Positions 36,905 to 45,976 are shown, counted from the stretch's first letter. The stretch: DNA of 64,000 bases from Jannaschia donghaensis (GCF_001403795.1 NZ_CXSU01000012.1:247415-311414), one strand, 5' to 3'. Program-made: numbers and translations. The notes: generated by a model from the letters alone, not told the origin.

Positions 36905-38311
36905 ATGAGTGCATCATCTGGAACAACCCCCCACGGCATGATGAAGGGGACGGCCATGGCGATGAAGGTCGCCTGCGATGGCCATCGCGACGGCAGTCAG
37001 ACGATGGGGCATCGCCCGGTCGCGAAACTGGGCAGTGCCGAAGCCCCACACGTCGCCGCACAGCGCAGTTTCGGGCGGCTGTTCGACCATCAGGCCGATC
37101 AGCCCGACCCAGACGCCATTTCCGAACTTGCGGCCCGCATGGTCGAAGGACCGGACGACGCGGTGGACGGGCCGGCGGATGCGGGCACCGCCTTCTTCGG
37201 TCAGTTCATCGACCACGACCTGACGCTGGACGCGACGACCCAACTGGGCGAGGCCGCCCGGCGGGTAGAGGAGATCGAGAATTTCCGAACTCCGCGTTTC
37301 GACCTCGACTCGGTCTATGGGTCCGGCCCGGAGGTGGATCCCTGGCTCTACGGTCAGCAGGACGAGGGCCGAGGACTGGCTTTCGGACGGGGCTGGGCCG
37401 CCGGCACGCAGGGCAATCCGCTGGACCTCCAGCGCAACTGCAATGACCGCGCCCTGATCGGCGATCCGCGCAACGACGAAAACCTGTTCATCAGCCAGAT
37501 CCACGGCCGCCAGTTCGTGGCCGAGCACAATCGCCTGCTGGGCGAGGCGAGCGGGACGGTCGAACATCGCTACGAAGTCGCGCGTGAAGGGCTGACGCAT
37601 GCGTATCAGCGTCGCATCCTGCACGAATTCCTGCCGGCGGTCGTCGACCAGTCGGTCCTGGATCCACTTGTGCAGGGGGCCATGGACGGAAATCTGCCCG
37701 GTCCGATATCGTGGGATTGCGCGCCCGACATGCCGGTTGAGTTTGCCGCGGCGGCGTTCCGGTTCGGCCACTCGATGATCCGGCAGACCTACGCCCTCAA
37801 CGACGCGCACGAGGAGGAGGATATCTTCTCACCGGTCAACGCGGGATTTTCCCCGGTGGCACGGGCGCACAACCTCGACATGGCGCGGTTCTTTGGGCCA
37901 CAGGCGCAACGATCCCGACCCATCAACACCAAGATCGCCGCGGACCTCATCTCTTTGCCGACGAACATCGTCGGGCGGATGCCCGGCCTGTCGGAGGCCG
38001 AGGACGCCAAGGCGCGCAACCTGGCGGACCGCAACATGCAGCGCGGTCAGCACACCTTCCATCTGCCCACCGGAGAGACCGTGGCGCAGGCCATGGGGGT
38101 TGACGTGCTCGACCCGCATCCCGACGTCGCGGACCTCGGCCTGACCGGAATGACCCCGCTGTGGTTCTACATCCTGTGGGAAGCGGAGAATACCGGCGGG
38201 CGCCTTGGAGCGGTCGGCGGAATGCTTGTCGCGGGGACGATCCTGAACCTGATGCTGCGTGACAAGATGTCGATCCTGCACACCGAGGAGGCCGCGCGCG
38301 CCGTTGCCTGA
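36905..38311 (+). CDS. Animal-type haem peroxidase
   Basis: 468 residues of the peroxidase-cyclooxygenase superfamily, common in animals and patchy in bacteria. Distal His104-Asp105 in GQFIDHDLT (also the haem-linking Asp region) and a likely proximal His289 in FRFGHSMIR. LISQIHGRQFVAEHNRL-like and SLPTNIVGRMPGLSE segments fit the family. No signal peptide is visible, so it would be cytoplasmic or secreted by a type I system; no RTX repeats are present. Start MSASSGTTPHG chosen because GGGAG lies 8 bases upstream. It sits between phaC and phaP but has no known PHB role. Confidence 0.88.
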   Translation: MSASSGTTPHGMMKGTAMAMKVACDGHRDGSQTMGHRPVAKLGSAEAPHVAAQRSFGRLFDHQADQPDPDAISELAARMVEGPDDAVDGPADAGTAFFGQFIDHDLTLDATTQLGEAARRVEEIENFRTPRFDLDSVYGSGPEVDPWLYGQQDEGRGLAFGRGWAAGTQGNPLDLQRNCNDRALIGDPRNDENLFISQIHGRQFVAEHNRLLGEASGTVEHRYEVAREGLTHAYQRRILHEFLPAVVDQSVLDPLVQGAMDGNLPGPISWDCAPDMPVEFAAAAFRFGHSMIRQTYALNDAHEEEDIFSPVNAGFSPVARAHNLDMARFFGPQAQRSRPINTKIAADLISLPTNIVGRMPGLSEAEDAKARNLADRNMQRGQHTFHLPTGETVAQAMGVDVLDPHPDVADLGLTGMTPLWFYILWEAENTGGRLGAVGGMLVAGTILNLMLRDKMSILHTEEAARAVA

Positions 38312-38331
38312 GTGATGAAACCATTGGTAGT

Positions 38332-38360
38332 ATGGCCGCGCGGACGCTCCGTGCGGCCAT
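38332..38360 (+). terminator. Long hairpin after the peroxidase gene
   Basis: ATGGCCGC (38332-38339) pairs with GCGGCCAT (38353-38360) and the inner CGGA-CGC-TCCG continues the stem. Only 20 bases after the peroxidase stop. No U-tract follows; likely a factor-assisted terminator or mRNA end. Confidence 0.5.
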
Positions 38361-38408
38361 TGCGCTTCCGCAAGGGCACCTTTCGCCGCAACTGCGAAAA
38401 AAATGTTA

Positions 38409-38449
38409 TGCCGCAGTGCAGAAACATCTTGATTTGCTGCGGTGCAGCA
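38409..38449 (+). promoter_or_regulatory. PhaR-type operator upstream of phaP
   Basis: TGCTGC-GGT-GCAGCA (38435-38449) is a perfect palindrome, and a related half-site TGCCGCAGTGCAG lies at 38409-38421. PhaR repressors of Rhodobacterales and Paracoccus bind TGC/GCA-rich dyads near phasin promoters, and phaR is encoded about 650 bases downstream. The position about 90 bases upstream of phaP is fitting. Confidence 0.6.
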
Positions 38450-38536
38450 TGTATCTGTTTGTCAGCCGATGAGGAAGTTCGGCCCGATGGTCGGGCAGAC
38501 CTCTCGACACCGACAAAGCGACCAATGGAGAATATC

Positions 38537-38986
38537 ATGACCAACAAGAGCCAAGACTTCACCAAGTACATGACCGACATGATGGGGTCTTTCCCCGTCG
38601 ACACGTCCGCGATGTCCGAAGCCTTCAAGACGCAGGCCGCCTTCGCCGAGAAGATGTCCAAGGTCGCTCTGCAGGCCGCCGAGCAGTCCGCCGAGATTTC
38701 GCACAAGTGGACCCGTGAGACCCTGTCGAAGATGGCACCCGTCACTTCGATCAAGGACGAGCCGGCCGACTACGCCAAGTCCATGACCGATTTCGCCTCG
38801 GCCTCCGCCGAAGTCGCGACCGAGAACATGGCCGCCTTCGCCGAGATCGCCAAGAAGGTTCAGATGGAAACCGTTGAGCTGATGATGGCTGCCGGCAAGG
38901 AAGCCCAGGAAGACGCGACTTCCGCCGTCAAGAAGGCCACTGCCGAAGCCACGACGGCGACGAAGAAAGCCGCTTCCGCCAAGTAA
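38537..38986 (+). CDS. phaP: Phasin, PHB granule-associated protein
   Basis: 149 residues, almost wholly alpha-helical and amphipathic, with repeated AAF/AEM-type heptads and a lysine/alanine-rich tail (VKKATAEATTATKKAASAK) like other alphaproteobacterial phasins. Coats PHB granules and controls their size. Start MTNKSQDFTKYM is preferred over an ATG 12 bases earlier because GGAG lies at the right distance. Expected to be repressed by PhaR when no PHB is present. Confidence 0.92.
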   Translation: MTNKSQDFTKYMTDMMGSFPVDTSAMSEAFKTQAAFAEKMSKVALQAAEQSAEISHKWTRETLSKMAPVTSIKDEPADYAKSMTDFASASAEVATENMAAFAEIAKKVQMETVELMMAAGKEAQEDATSAVKKATAEATTATKKAASAK

Positions 38987-39011
38987 GGCGTCAAGCGATC
39001 GCTGAATTCGA

Positions 39012-39040
39012 GGGGCGGAGCCGCAAGGTTCCGCCCTTTT
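39012..39040 (+). terminator. Terminator after phaP
   Basis: GGGCGGA and TCCGCCC pair around a 10-base loop and are followed by TTTTCG. Ends the abundant phasin mRNA ahead of phaR. Confidence 0.8.
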
Positions 39041-39102
39041 CGTTTGCGCTTTGCGAATGTGTCGCTACGCTTCTCTGCACTGCAACATCGGGGAGGCAGG
39101 AG

Positions 39103-39672
39103 ATGTCGGACGCAACGAAGACGCTGCTGATCAAGCGCTATGCCAGCCGGCGGCTCTACAACACCGAGACCAGCGACTATGTCACGCTGGAGGATATCGC
39201 CGGGTTCATCCGCGCCGGTCGAGAGGTGCAGATCGTCGATCTGAAATCGGGCGATGACCTGACCCGATCCTATCTGCTCCAGATCATTGCGGAACATGAA
39301 TCCAAGGGGGAATCCGTTCTCCCGTTGGGCGTGCTGACCGACCTCGTCCGCAGCTATACCGGGACGGCGCAATCGGTCGTTCCCGAATTCCTGGCCTCCA
39401 GCTTCGAGATGCTACGCTCCGGCCAATCGAAGATGGTCGAGAACATGACGGCCATAAACCCGATGTCGCAAATGCCCGGCTTCAAGGCGATGCAGGAAAG
39501 TCAGGCGGCCTTTTTCAAGGCGATGACCGGCGGCCGCTTCCCCGAAACGATTTTGCCCGAAGGCCAGGAAGCCGAGCAACCCGCCGGCGAAAGCCAGTCT
39601 AAAGAAGAGCTGGACGCGATCCGCAAGCAGTTGGCGGATATGCAGGCCATGCTTGCGAAGATGAACAAGTAG
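39103..39672 (+). CDS. phaR: PHB synthesis repressor PhaR
   Basis: 189 residues. N-terminal PHB/PHA accumulation regulator DNA-binding domain (LIKRYASRRLYNTETSDYVTLEDIAGFIRAGREVQIVD), central helical PHB-binding region and a C-terminal coiled coil. Senses granules: free PhaR represses phaP, granule-bound PhaR releases it. A GGGACGG/CCGTCCC hairpin at 39672-39687 follows the stop. Confidence 0.95.
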   Translation: MSDATKTLLIKRYASRRLYNTETSDYVTLEDIAGFIRAGREVQIVDLKSGDDLTRSYLLQIIAEHESKGESVLPLGVLTDLVRSYTGTAQSVVPEFLASSFEMLRSGQSKMVENMTAINPMSQMPGFKAMQESQAAFFKAMTGGRFPETILPEGQEAEQPAGESQSKEELDAIRKQLADMQAMLAKMNK

Positions 39673-39727
39673 GGACGGTGCCGTCCCGATGGCCGATCGG
39701 CCGCCGGGACGTGGTCGCGACCGGGCC

Positions 39728-40963
39728 CTAGGGTGCCGGAACGTATCGCTCCAGCAGCAGCCGTACGGACCCTTCGCTGTCGTCGATCAGTCGCACGCCC
39801 AGCGTATAGCGCCCCGGCAACAGACGGGTGGCCAGAAAACTGTCCAGCCCGTCCGGCCCGTCGTCGTTTTCCCCGATGCGGCGTCCCACTCGGTCGAACA
39901 GCGTCACTGCCGGGTCCGTCCCGTTTCCGATCGCTTCGGTTAGGACAAGCCCGCCACTCGGCAGATCGAAGCTGAACCAGACGGTATCGCCGCTGGCCGC
40001 GACGTCCCGCAGCATGGCTGTCTCCAGCGCGCCCAGATCGGTCACGGTCACGCTGTCTGCCGCCGTCGGCGCGAATTCCGCGGCGTTCAAGCGGCGCAGC
40101 CGATCCGCCGCAGGATCGAAGGCTTCGACGCCAACGTCCATCGCGTTGCCGGTCCCGTTCAGATCCTCGATCTCGATGCAGTAATCGCCCGGTTGCAGGG
40201 TTTGCGTCATGTCGATCCGCGCATTCAACCCATCGTGATCGTCGTTTTCGCCCAACACGGTCCCGCGCGCGTCCAGAAGCCGGATCAGCGGGTCGCCCGT
40301 TTCGCTGTCGGCGAAGACGGAAATCGGTGACGGTTCGGTGAGGGAGAAGCCAAGGGCGGGCACCTCCTCGACGGTCAGGTTCGCGCTCATGTCGCCGGTC
40401 AGGTCCGACAGGCCCAGCCCGTTGCCCAGCCGTGCCATTCCCGGTTCGAAACACGCGGCCCCGGTGCCTGCCGTTTCGGGCGTGATCGCCGGTGTCGACG
40501 GAGCAGGGGCCGGGGTATCGTCGCCGAAGGCCGCCGCCGTTCCGATGCGGACGGAAACGTCGGTGATGCCGGATTCGTAGCTGCGCGCGGCCAGACAATA
40601 AGTGCCCGCCGGCAACGACGACGTGATGCGGCTGGCAAAATCGTCGCCCGAGTCGTCGTCTGCGGCCACCTCGGTCCCGTCTGCAGCGTAGACCGAGATG
40701 TAGGGGTCACCGGACGGCACGGCAGAGACTTCGATGCGCACATCCGTCTGATCCGACAGGGTGAACATGCGCACCAGATGTCCGGCGATGGGCACTTGGC
40801 CGTCCGCGTCGAACACCTCGTCCGCTGCGGCAAGGTCGGAGGCGGCTTCGTCCCCGCCGACCCAATCGCCAACGACGCTGATGCCGCCGCAGATGGGCGC
40901 CTGTGCATAGGCGGGAGCAGCGGCGGCAAGGGCCAATGCGGTCCCAGTCAAAAACAGCTTCAT
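39728..40963 (-). CDS. Secreted protein with three PPC-like beta-sandwich repeats
   Basis: 411 residues with a signal peptide (MKLFLTGTALALAAAAPAYA-). Three repeats share the pattern DPxIxxxDxxGxxxxxNDD...G(D/R)Y: DPYISVYAADGTEVAADDDSG, DPLIRLLDARGTVLGENDDHDG and DPAVTLFDRVGRRIGENDDGPDG, each ending in LPAGTYCLA, LQPGDYCIE or LLPGRYTLG. This is the bacterial pre-peptidase C-terminal (PPC) style domain, usually attached to exported enzymes, but here no catalytic domain is present. Likely a periplasmic or surface binding protein. Convergent with phaR. Confidence 0.82.
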   Translation of the reverse strand: MKLFLTGTALALAAAAPAYAQAPICGGISVVGDWVGGDEAASDLAAADEVFDADGQVPIAGHLVRMFTLSDQTDVRIEVSAVPSGDPYISVYAADGTEVAADDDSGDDFASRITSSLPAGTYCLAARSYESGITDVSVRIGTAAAFGDDTPAPAPSTPAITPETAGTGAACFEPGMARLGNGLGLSDLTGDMSANLTVEEVPALGFSLTEPSPISVFADSETGDPLIRLLDARGTVLGENDDHDGLNARIDMTQTLQPGDYCIEIEDLNGTGNAMDVGVEAFDPAADRLRRLNAAEFAPTAADSVTVTDLGALETAMLRDVAASGDTVWFSFDLPSGGLVLTEAIGNGTDPAVTLFDRVGRRIGENDDGPDGLDSFLATRLLPGRYTLGVRLIDDSEGSVRLLLERYVPAP

Positions 40964-41047
40964 CGAAATCTCTCCTCGGCACATTCGAACGAAGGGTAGG
41001 CCGGGCCCCGATGCCGGGGCAACGCGAATGCGCACCGGCCCGATCCG

Positions 41048-42418
41048 TCAGCCGACCTCGGCAAAGACCTTGTTCAAGGCGCGGGAGAGTTTGTCGAACA
41101 TCTCCTCCATCTGCGCGTCCGTCATGATGAACGGCGGGCACAGGACGATGGATTGCCCCAAGGGGCGACAGATCAGGCCGTGATCGGTGCAGGTGTTGGC
41201 GATGCGTTCGGACACCGAAAGATGCCCCTCGAACGGCGTCTTCGTGGCCTTGTCACGCACCGCTTCCAATGCGCCCATCAGGCCGCGACCGCGCCATTCG
41301 CCAATATGCTCATGCTGCGCCAGCTTGGCCAGACCGGCCTCGAACGTGGGGATCAGGTGGTTCACGTTGTTCAAAAGCCCGCCGTTCATGACCAGATCGA
41401 TGGATTTGAGCGCGATGGCGCAGCCGACCGGGTGGCCCGATGCTGTGAACCCGTGGGGAAACTCTTCGATCACATCGACGGCGCGTTGCAACCGATCCGA
41501 CAGTTCGGGGCCGAGGATGACGGCCCCCATGGGAAAGAAGCCGGCCGTAAGCGCCTTGGAGGAGATGATGGCGTCGGGCACGAAGCCATAGCTTTCGCAG
41601 CCCCACAGCGCCCCGGTGCGGCCGAAGCCGGTGATGACCTCGTCCGCGATGATCGGAATGCCGTGACGACGCAGCACCGGCAACATCGCGTCGAAGTAAC
41701 CATCGCAGGGCGGGATCACGCCACCCGCGCCCTGAACCGGTTCGGCGAAGAAGCCGGCGATGGTGTCCGCGCCTTCGGTGGCGATCATCTGCTCCAATTC
41801 GTCGACCAGACGGGCCAGGAACTCCGCCTCGCTTTCGCCGTCGCGGCCTTCCCGCCAGTAGTGCGGGCAGGTCAGGTGCAGGAAGCCGGGAAGGGGCAGA
41901 CCGAACACGGCATTGTAGGGTTTGGCCGTCATCGACGCGGAAACGGCGGTGACGCCGTGGTAGGCGTTGCCGCGCGTGATGATCTTGCGGGCCTGCGGGC
42001 GCCCCTCGGCCCCATGCAGGAACCAGAGCATCTTGACCATCGTGTCGTTCGCTTCGGACCCCGAGTTGGTGTAGAACACCTTTCCATCCTCGAACGGCGA
42101 CACCTCGACCAGTTTCTCGGACAACATGACGGCCTGATCGGACATGCGCCCGAAGAACGCGTGATAGCCGGGGAAGGCGGCGTATTGCGCTTGGGCGGCT
42201 GCCGTCAGATCCGGGTGATCGAAGCCCGCGATCATGTTCCAAAGGCCTGAATTCGCGTCGAGATAGCGCGTGCCGTCGGTGTCGACGACATAGGGTCCTT
42301 CGCCATGCGTCAGAACGACCGTGCCCCGCTCCGCGATCGAAGGCAGGTCGGTGAAGCCGAAGAAGCTGTGCGCCTTGGCGCGCGCGTCCCATGAATTCGG
42401 CAGGCTGGTATCGGGCAT
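41048..42418 (-). CDS. Class III aminotransferase (omega-amino acid:pyruvate type)
   Basis: 456 residues, PLP fold type I. Schiff-base Lys288 in ISSKALTAG, Asp259 in IIADEVITGFGRTG, TNSGSEANDTMVKM phosphate-binding segment and the FxxTASGHPVGCA loop. Close to beta-alanine/taurine/omega-amino acid:pyruvate transaminases. Exact substrate not decidable. Divergent from the OtnK-like gene, with a 168-base spacer between them. Confidence 0.9.
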   Translation of the reverse strand: MPDTSLPNSWDARAKAHSFFGFTDLPSIAERGTVVLTHGEGPYVVDTDGTRYLDANSGLWNMIAGFDHPDLTAAAQAQYAAFPGYHAFFGRMSDQAVMLSEKLVEVSPFEDGKVFYTNSGSEANDTMVKMLWFLHGAEGRPQARKIITRGNAYHGVTAVSASMTAKPYNAVFGLPLPGFLHLTCPHYWREGRDGESEAEFLARLVDELEQMIATEGADTIAGFFAEPVQGAGGVIPPCDGYFDAMLPVLRRHGIPIIADEVITGFGRTGALWGCESYGFVPDAIISSKALTAGFFPMGAVILGPELSDRLQRAVDVIEEFPHGFTASGHPVGCAIALKSIDLVMNGGLLNNVNHLIPTFEAGLAKLAQHEHIGEWRGRGLMGALEAVRDKATKTPFEGHLSVSERIANTCTDHGLICRPLGQSIVLCPPFIMTDAQMEEMFDKLSRALNKVFAEVG

Positions 42419-42586
42419 GTTGACCTCGTGAATGGTAGCCGGACGCTACGCCCGCTGCGGTGCGTCGTCCATCGGGATTCGCCATTCCGGGCGCGACCTC
42501 CTTGCATCACTCGGATGGTAAATGATGGTCGAAACCTTTCAAAACCTTCTGACGGCGGCGCAGGGTTGAGCGGGGAGAATTTAACG

Positions 42587-43855
42587 ATGTCGAACACGTT
42601 TTTCGGAGCGATCGCGGACGATTTCACGGGCGCGACCGACCTGGCGGCGATGCTGTCGCGGGCCGGTGTTCCCGTCACCTTGCGCATTGGGTTGCCCGAA
42701 GGCGGCGGCGACACCGCGACGGCCTTCGAGGTGATCGCGTTGAAGATCCGCACCAATCCGGTCGATGACGCCGTTGCCGAGGCGCGCGCCGCCTATCGCT
42801 GGCTGAAGGCGCAGGGGGCCCGGCGCATCTTCTGGAAATATTGCTCCACCTTCGATTCCACTCAACGGGGAAACATCGGGCCGGTCGCCGAGGCGCTGAT
42901 GACCGAGATGGGCCTGGACCTTACGGTGCATTGCCCAGCGTTTCCCGAAAACGGTCGACGCGTGTTCATGGGCAATCTGTTCGTAGGCGACCAGCCCCTG
43001 CACGAAAGCCCGATGAAGGATCATCCGCTGACGCCGATGCGCGACGCGAACCTCCAACGTCTTCTGGGACCGCAGGTTCAACGTCAGACCGGGGCGGTAC
43101 CGTATCCGACCGTGCGGGCGGGGGTGGCTGCCGTGCGAGACGCGTTGGAACGGCTGCAGGGTCATGTCGTGCTGGACGCGGTGGAGGATGCGGACCTTGC
43201 CACGCTGGCGCAGGCCATCCACGACATGCCGCTGATCTGCGGCGGATCGGCCATTGCCCAGCCGCTTCCGGCCCTCTGGCGCGAGGCGGGGGCGATGGGA
43301 TCGCCCGGCAATACGCCCCTTCCGACGGCAGGGGGGGGGCAGATCGTGCTGTCGGGGTCTTGTTCCGCGATGACGCGCGCACAGGTGGGGACTTACCTAA
43401 AGGTCGCTGCAGGCTATCGCCTTGATCCGCTGGAACTGGCGAAGGGCGACGCGCTGAAGGACGCGCGCGCCTGGCTCGCCGCCCAGGACCCGGCCGCGCC
43501 CAAGATCGTCTTTGCGACCGCCGAACCGAAGTCGATCGCCGCCGCGCAGGAAAAGCTGGGTGTCGGGCGAGCCGGTGCGCTGGTGGAGGATGCGCTGGCG
43601 CAACTGGCCCGCGACGCCAGGGCGATGGGCATCGGGCGCATCGTCGTCGCCGGCGGCGAGACGAGCGGGGCCGTCACCCGCGCGCTGGATGTGGATCGTC
43701 TGCGCATCGGCCCGGAAATCGCTCCGGGCGTGCCCTGGTGCTTCGCCGATGGCGGTCTGGCCCTTGCACTCAAGTCGGGAAATTTCGGGGCCGAGAGCTT
43801 TTTTACCGACGCCTTTGAAATGCTGGACCACGGGGCTGCGTCCTCCGCCGCCTGA
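42587..43855 (+). CDS. otnK: 3-oxo-tetronate 4-kinase-like protein (OtnK/DUF1537 family)
   Basis: 422 residues. N-terminal FFGAIADDFTGATDLAAMLSRAGV and C-terminal GRIVVAGGETSGAVTRAL with the glycine-rich nucleotide-binding VPWCFADGGLALALKSGNFG are hallmarks of the four-carbon acid sugar kinases. Phosphorylates 3-oxo-tetronates in the established pathway. Its usual partners (an aldolase-like decarboxylase, an isomerase and a dehydrogenase) are not present here. Start at 42587 with GGGGAGAAT upstream. Confidence 0.88.
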   Translation: MSNTFFGAIADDFTGATDLAAMLSRAGVPVTLRIGLPEGGGDTATAFEVIALKIRTNPVDDAVAEARAAYRWLKAQGARRIFWKYCSTFDSTQRGNIGPVAEALMTEMGLDLTVHCPAFPENGRRVFMGNLFVGDQPLHESPMKDHPLTPMRDANLQRLLGPQVQRQTGAVPYPTVRAGVAAVRDALERLQGHVVLDAVEDADLATLAQAIHDMPLICGGSAIAQPLPALWREAGAMGSPGNTPLPTAGGGQIVLSGSCSAMTRAQVGTYLKVAAGYRLDPLELAKGDALKDARAWLAAQDPAAPKIVFATAEPKSIAAAQEKLGVGRAGALVEDALAQLARDARAMGIGRIVVAGGETSGAVTRALDVDRLRIGPEIAPGVPWCFADGGLALALKSGNFGAESFFTDAFEMLDHGAASSAA

Positions 43856-43870
43856 CGCTAGGGTGCCGAT

Positions 43871-44485
43871 ATGAGCGACCGATCCTGTCCCAACTGCGGC
43901 GCGGCCTTGCCCGAAATTCTGGCCCATGCGCGCATGGTGAACTGCGACTTCTGCGGCACCTCCGTCGTGCTGGAGGATGAGGTTCTTCTGAACGCGGGCA
44001 CGTCCGGAGAAATGGTCACTGCACCAGCCCTGATCGAAATCGGTCGCGCGGTACGACTGCCAGGGGGCGAGTTCATTGCGACGGGCCACGTGCGCTACGA
44101 CTACGGTCGTGGCCATTGGGATGAATATCACGGAGCCTTGGACGGCGACGGGCTGTGGGTCTCCGTGGACGAGGGGGACGTCGTCGCACAACAGGCGATA
44201 GATGCGCCGAAGGGTGCCGACCGGGGGACGTTCAGGCTGGATGCGACCCTTGAGTTCGACGGCGTGACCTATCGCTGCACCGAGGTGTCCAATGCCACCG
44301 CCGTCGCCTTCCGCGGCCAACTGCCGGAGCCGATCGTCCTGGGCGATACACATCTGTACGCGAACTTTTCGGGGCCGGGCGGGATGCTCTTGTCCGGGGA
44401 AAGCTGGGACGGCGGATCCGCCTGGTTCGCGGGTCGGTGGATCGATCCCTTCGATATGAAACCTGCCGACGGGATCGCATCGTGA
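43871..44485 (+). CDS. Zinc-ribbon DUF4178-like protein
   Basis: 204 residues. N-terminal zinc ribbon C6-P-N-C9 ... C25-x2-C28 (SDRSCPNCGAALPE, VNCDFCGTSV) followed by a beta-rich domain with ATGHVRYDYGRGHWDEYHGAL and YRCTEV, features shared with DUF4178. No membrane segment. First gene of the plus-strand unit 43871-47718 and overlaps the next gene by GTGA. Function unknown; see the polyamine/envelope module finding. Confidence 0.75.
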   Translation: MSDRSCPNCGAALPEILAHARMVNCDFCGTSVVLEDEVLLNAGTSGEMVTAPALIEIGRAVRLPGGEFIATGHVRYDYGRGHWDEYHGALDGDGLWVSVDEGDVVAQQAIDAPKGADRGTFRLDATLEFDGVTYRCTEVSNATAVAFRGQLPEPIVLGDTHLYANFSGPGGMLLSGESWDGGSAWFAGRWIDPFDMKPADGIAS

Positions 44486-45753
44486 CGGGAACGACGCGCG
44501 CCATCGATTGCACGAACTGCGGCGCGGGCCTGGCGGTTTTGGGGGGTGGCCGGGTCAACACGCAGGTCTGCGGCTATTGTGGTGCGTCGCTGGATGCCAA
44601 CGATGCTTACCGCGTGCTGAAGGTCTGGGACGGGATGGAGCGGCCAAGCTCACCCTTCGGCCTTGGCATGACCGGCGCGATCGACGGCGTCACCTTCACT
44701 GTGATCGGCACGCTGGGCCAGCGGGAGGTTTGGGGGCGACAGGTGTGGGAATGGGTCGATCACCAGCTGTTTTCGCCCACCCACGGCTATGCCTGGCTGA
44801 CGGTGGAGGACGGCCATTGCGTCCTGACCCGCAAGCTGCGCGACGGGCCGATGCACAGCTTTCTCACGTCGGCAAAGGTCGAACGGGCCGAGACGCCGCC
44901 GCGTCTGTCCTGGAAAGGAACGCGGTATCGCTACTACGCGACGACGAATTGGGAAACGACCTACGTCGAGGGGGAGTTCAACTGGCGGCCCGAACGGGGG
45001 CGCACGGGCACGACCGTCACGGTGATGTCCGACGACCCTGCGGACGGGATGCTGGCCTTCGTGGAGCCGGTGGGCGGCGCGGAGCGGGAGATCGAGCGCA
45101 GCCATCTCTGGCCCGGCGCGCAGGCCGCCTTCGGCGTCGAAGCGCCCGTGCGCGTCCATGGCCAACACCCCCTGCAGGATATCAAGGCCGCCATCGGTCC
45201 GATGATGATCGCCTGGTTCGCCGGGCTGGCGGTGGCCGCCGTGGCGCTGGGGTTTGTGGTGGTGGCGATGCAGCCGGACCCGCAGCGCCTGTTCAGCGGA
45301 TCGCCCCAGGACCTGCCGCCCGAAATCGTATTCGCCGTCAGCGACACCACCCGTCCCGCGCGGGTCGAACTGTTCCACGATCTGCGCAATGCCTTCGCCG
45401 GATACGAGGTGCAACTTACGGCCCCCGACGGCACCGCACTTGCCGATACCTACCGCGAGATCAGCTATTATTCCGGCGGGTCCGGGGAAGACTCCTGGAG
45501 CGAGGGCAGTCGCAGTCAGACCCTGAACTTCGTGCCGCCCATGGCCGGGGACTACACCCTCTCGGTTGCGTCCGAGAGTGGAGGGGCCACCTCGGGTGCG
45601 TTCCGGGTCACGTTCCGCGAGGGGCGACTGAATGCCTTTTGGCTCTGGGCGGCGGCGGGTCTGTTCGGACTTTGCGCCGCGGCGATTCCCTTCTTCGGCC
45701 TTGCCAAGCGCAGTGCCCGGTGGAAGGGCTCGGACTGGTCATCGGAGGGGTAG
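44482..45753 (+). CDS. Zinc-ribbon DUF4178 membrane protein, GTG start
   Basis: 423 residues. Zinc ribbon (DCTNCGAGL ... VCGYCGASL) leads into a DUF4178 domain of about 150 residues with IGTLGQREVWGRQVWEWVDHQLFS and AWLTVEDGHCVL. A membrane helix near residue 250 (WFAGLAVAAVALGFVVVAM), a beta-rich segment and a second helix near the end (FWLWAAAGLFGLCAAAIPFFGLA) follow. Starts at GTG 44482 inside the preceding stop. Likely a paralogue of the upstream protein anchored in the inner membrane. Confidence 0.82.
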   Translation: MTGTTRAIDCTNCGAGLAVLGGGRVNTQVCGYCGASLDANDAYRVLKVWDGMERPSSPFGLGMTGAIDGVTFTVIGTLGQREVWGRQVWEWVDHQLFSPTHGYAWLTVEDGHCVLTRKLRDGPMHSFLTSAKVERAETPPRLSWKGTRYRYYATTNWETTYVEGEFNWRPERGRTGTTVTVMSDDPADGMLAFVEPVGGAEREIERSHLWPGAQAAFGVEAPVRVHGQHPLQDIKAAIGPMMIAWFAGLAVAAVALGFVVVAMQPDPQRLFSGSPQDLPPEIVFAVSDTTRPARVELFHDLRNAFAGYEVQLTAPDGTALADTYREISYYSGGSGEDSWSEGSRSQTLNFVPPMAGDYTLSVASESGGATSGAFRVTFREGRLNAFWLWAAAGLFGLCAAAIPFFGLAKRSARWKGSDWSSEG

Positions 45754-45757
45754 GGAC

Positions 45758-45946
45758 ATGAATTTCGGGCGTCTCGTCATCATGGCCCTGTCGCTTGCGC
45801 TGCTGGGCGGCGCGGCCTGGGCCAGTTTCACCAGCTACGGCCTGTCGATGAGCCGGGATGTGGGTGTCGCGGCCGCGGCCCGCGGGGCCTCGATCCGCAG
45901 CGGATCGATCGGAGTGGGCGGTGTGGGTCGGCTGCGCGTGAAATGA
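45758..45946 (+). CDS. 62-residue membrane peptide
   Basis: One hydrophobic helix (about residues 5-23, RLVIMALSLALLGGAAWA) could be a signal anchor or signal peptide. It is followed by a glycine/serine-rich tail RGASIRSGSIGVGGVGR. Four bases after the preceding stop with GGGG-TAGGGAC upstream, so it belongs to the operon. No family recognised. Confidence 0.65.
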   Translation: MNFGRLVIMALSLALLGGAAWASFTSYGLSMSRDVGVAAAARGASIRSGSIGVGGVGRLRVK

Positions 45947-45976
45947 TGCAGAACATATTGAAATAGGGAGACATCC

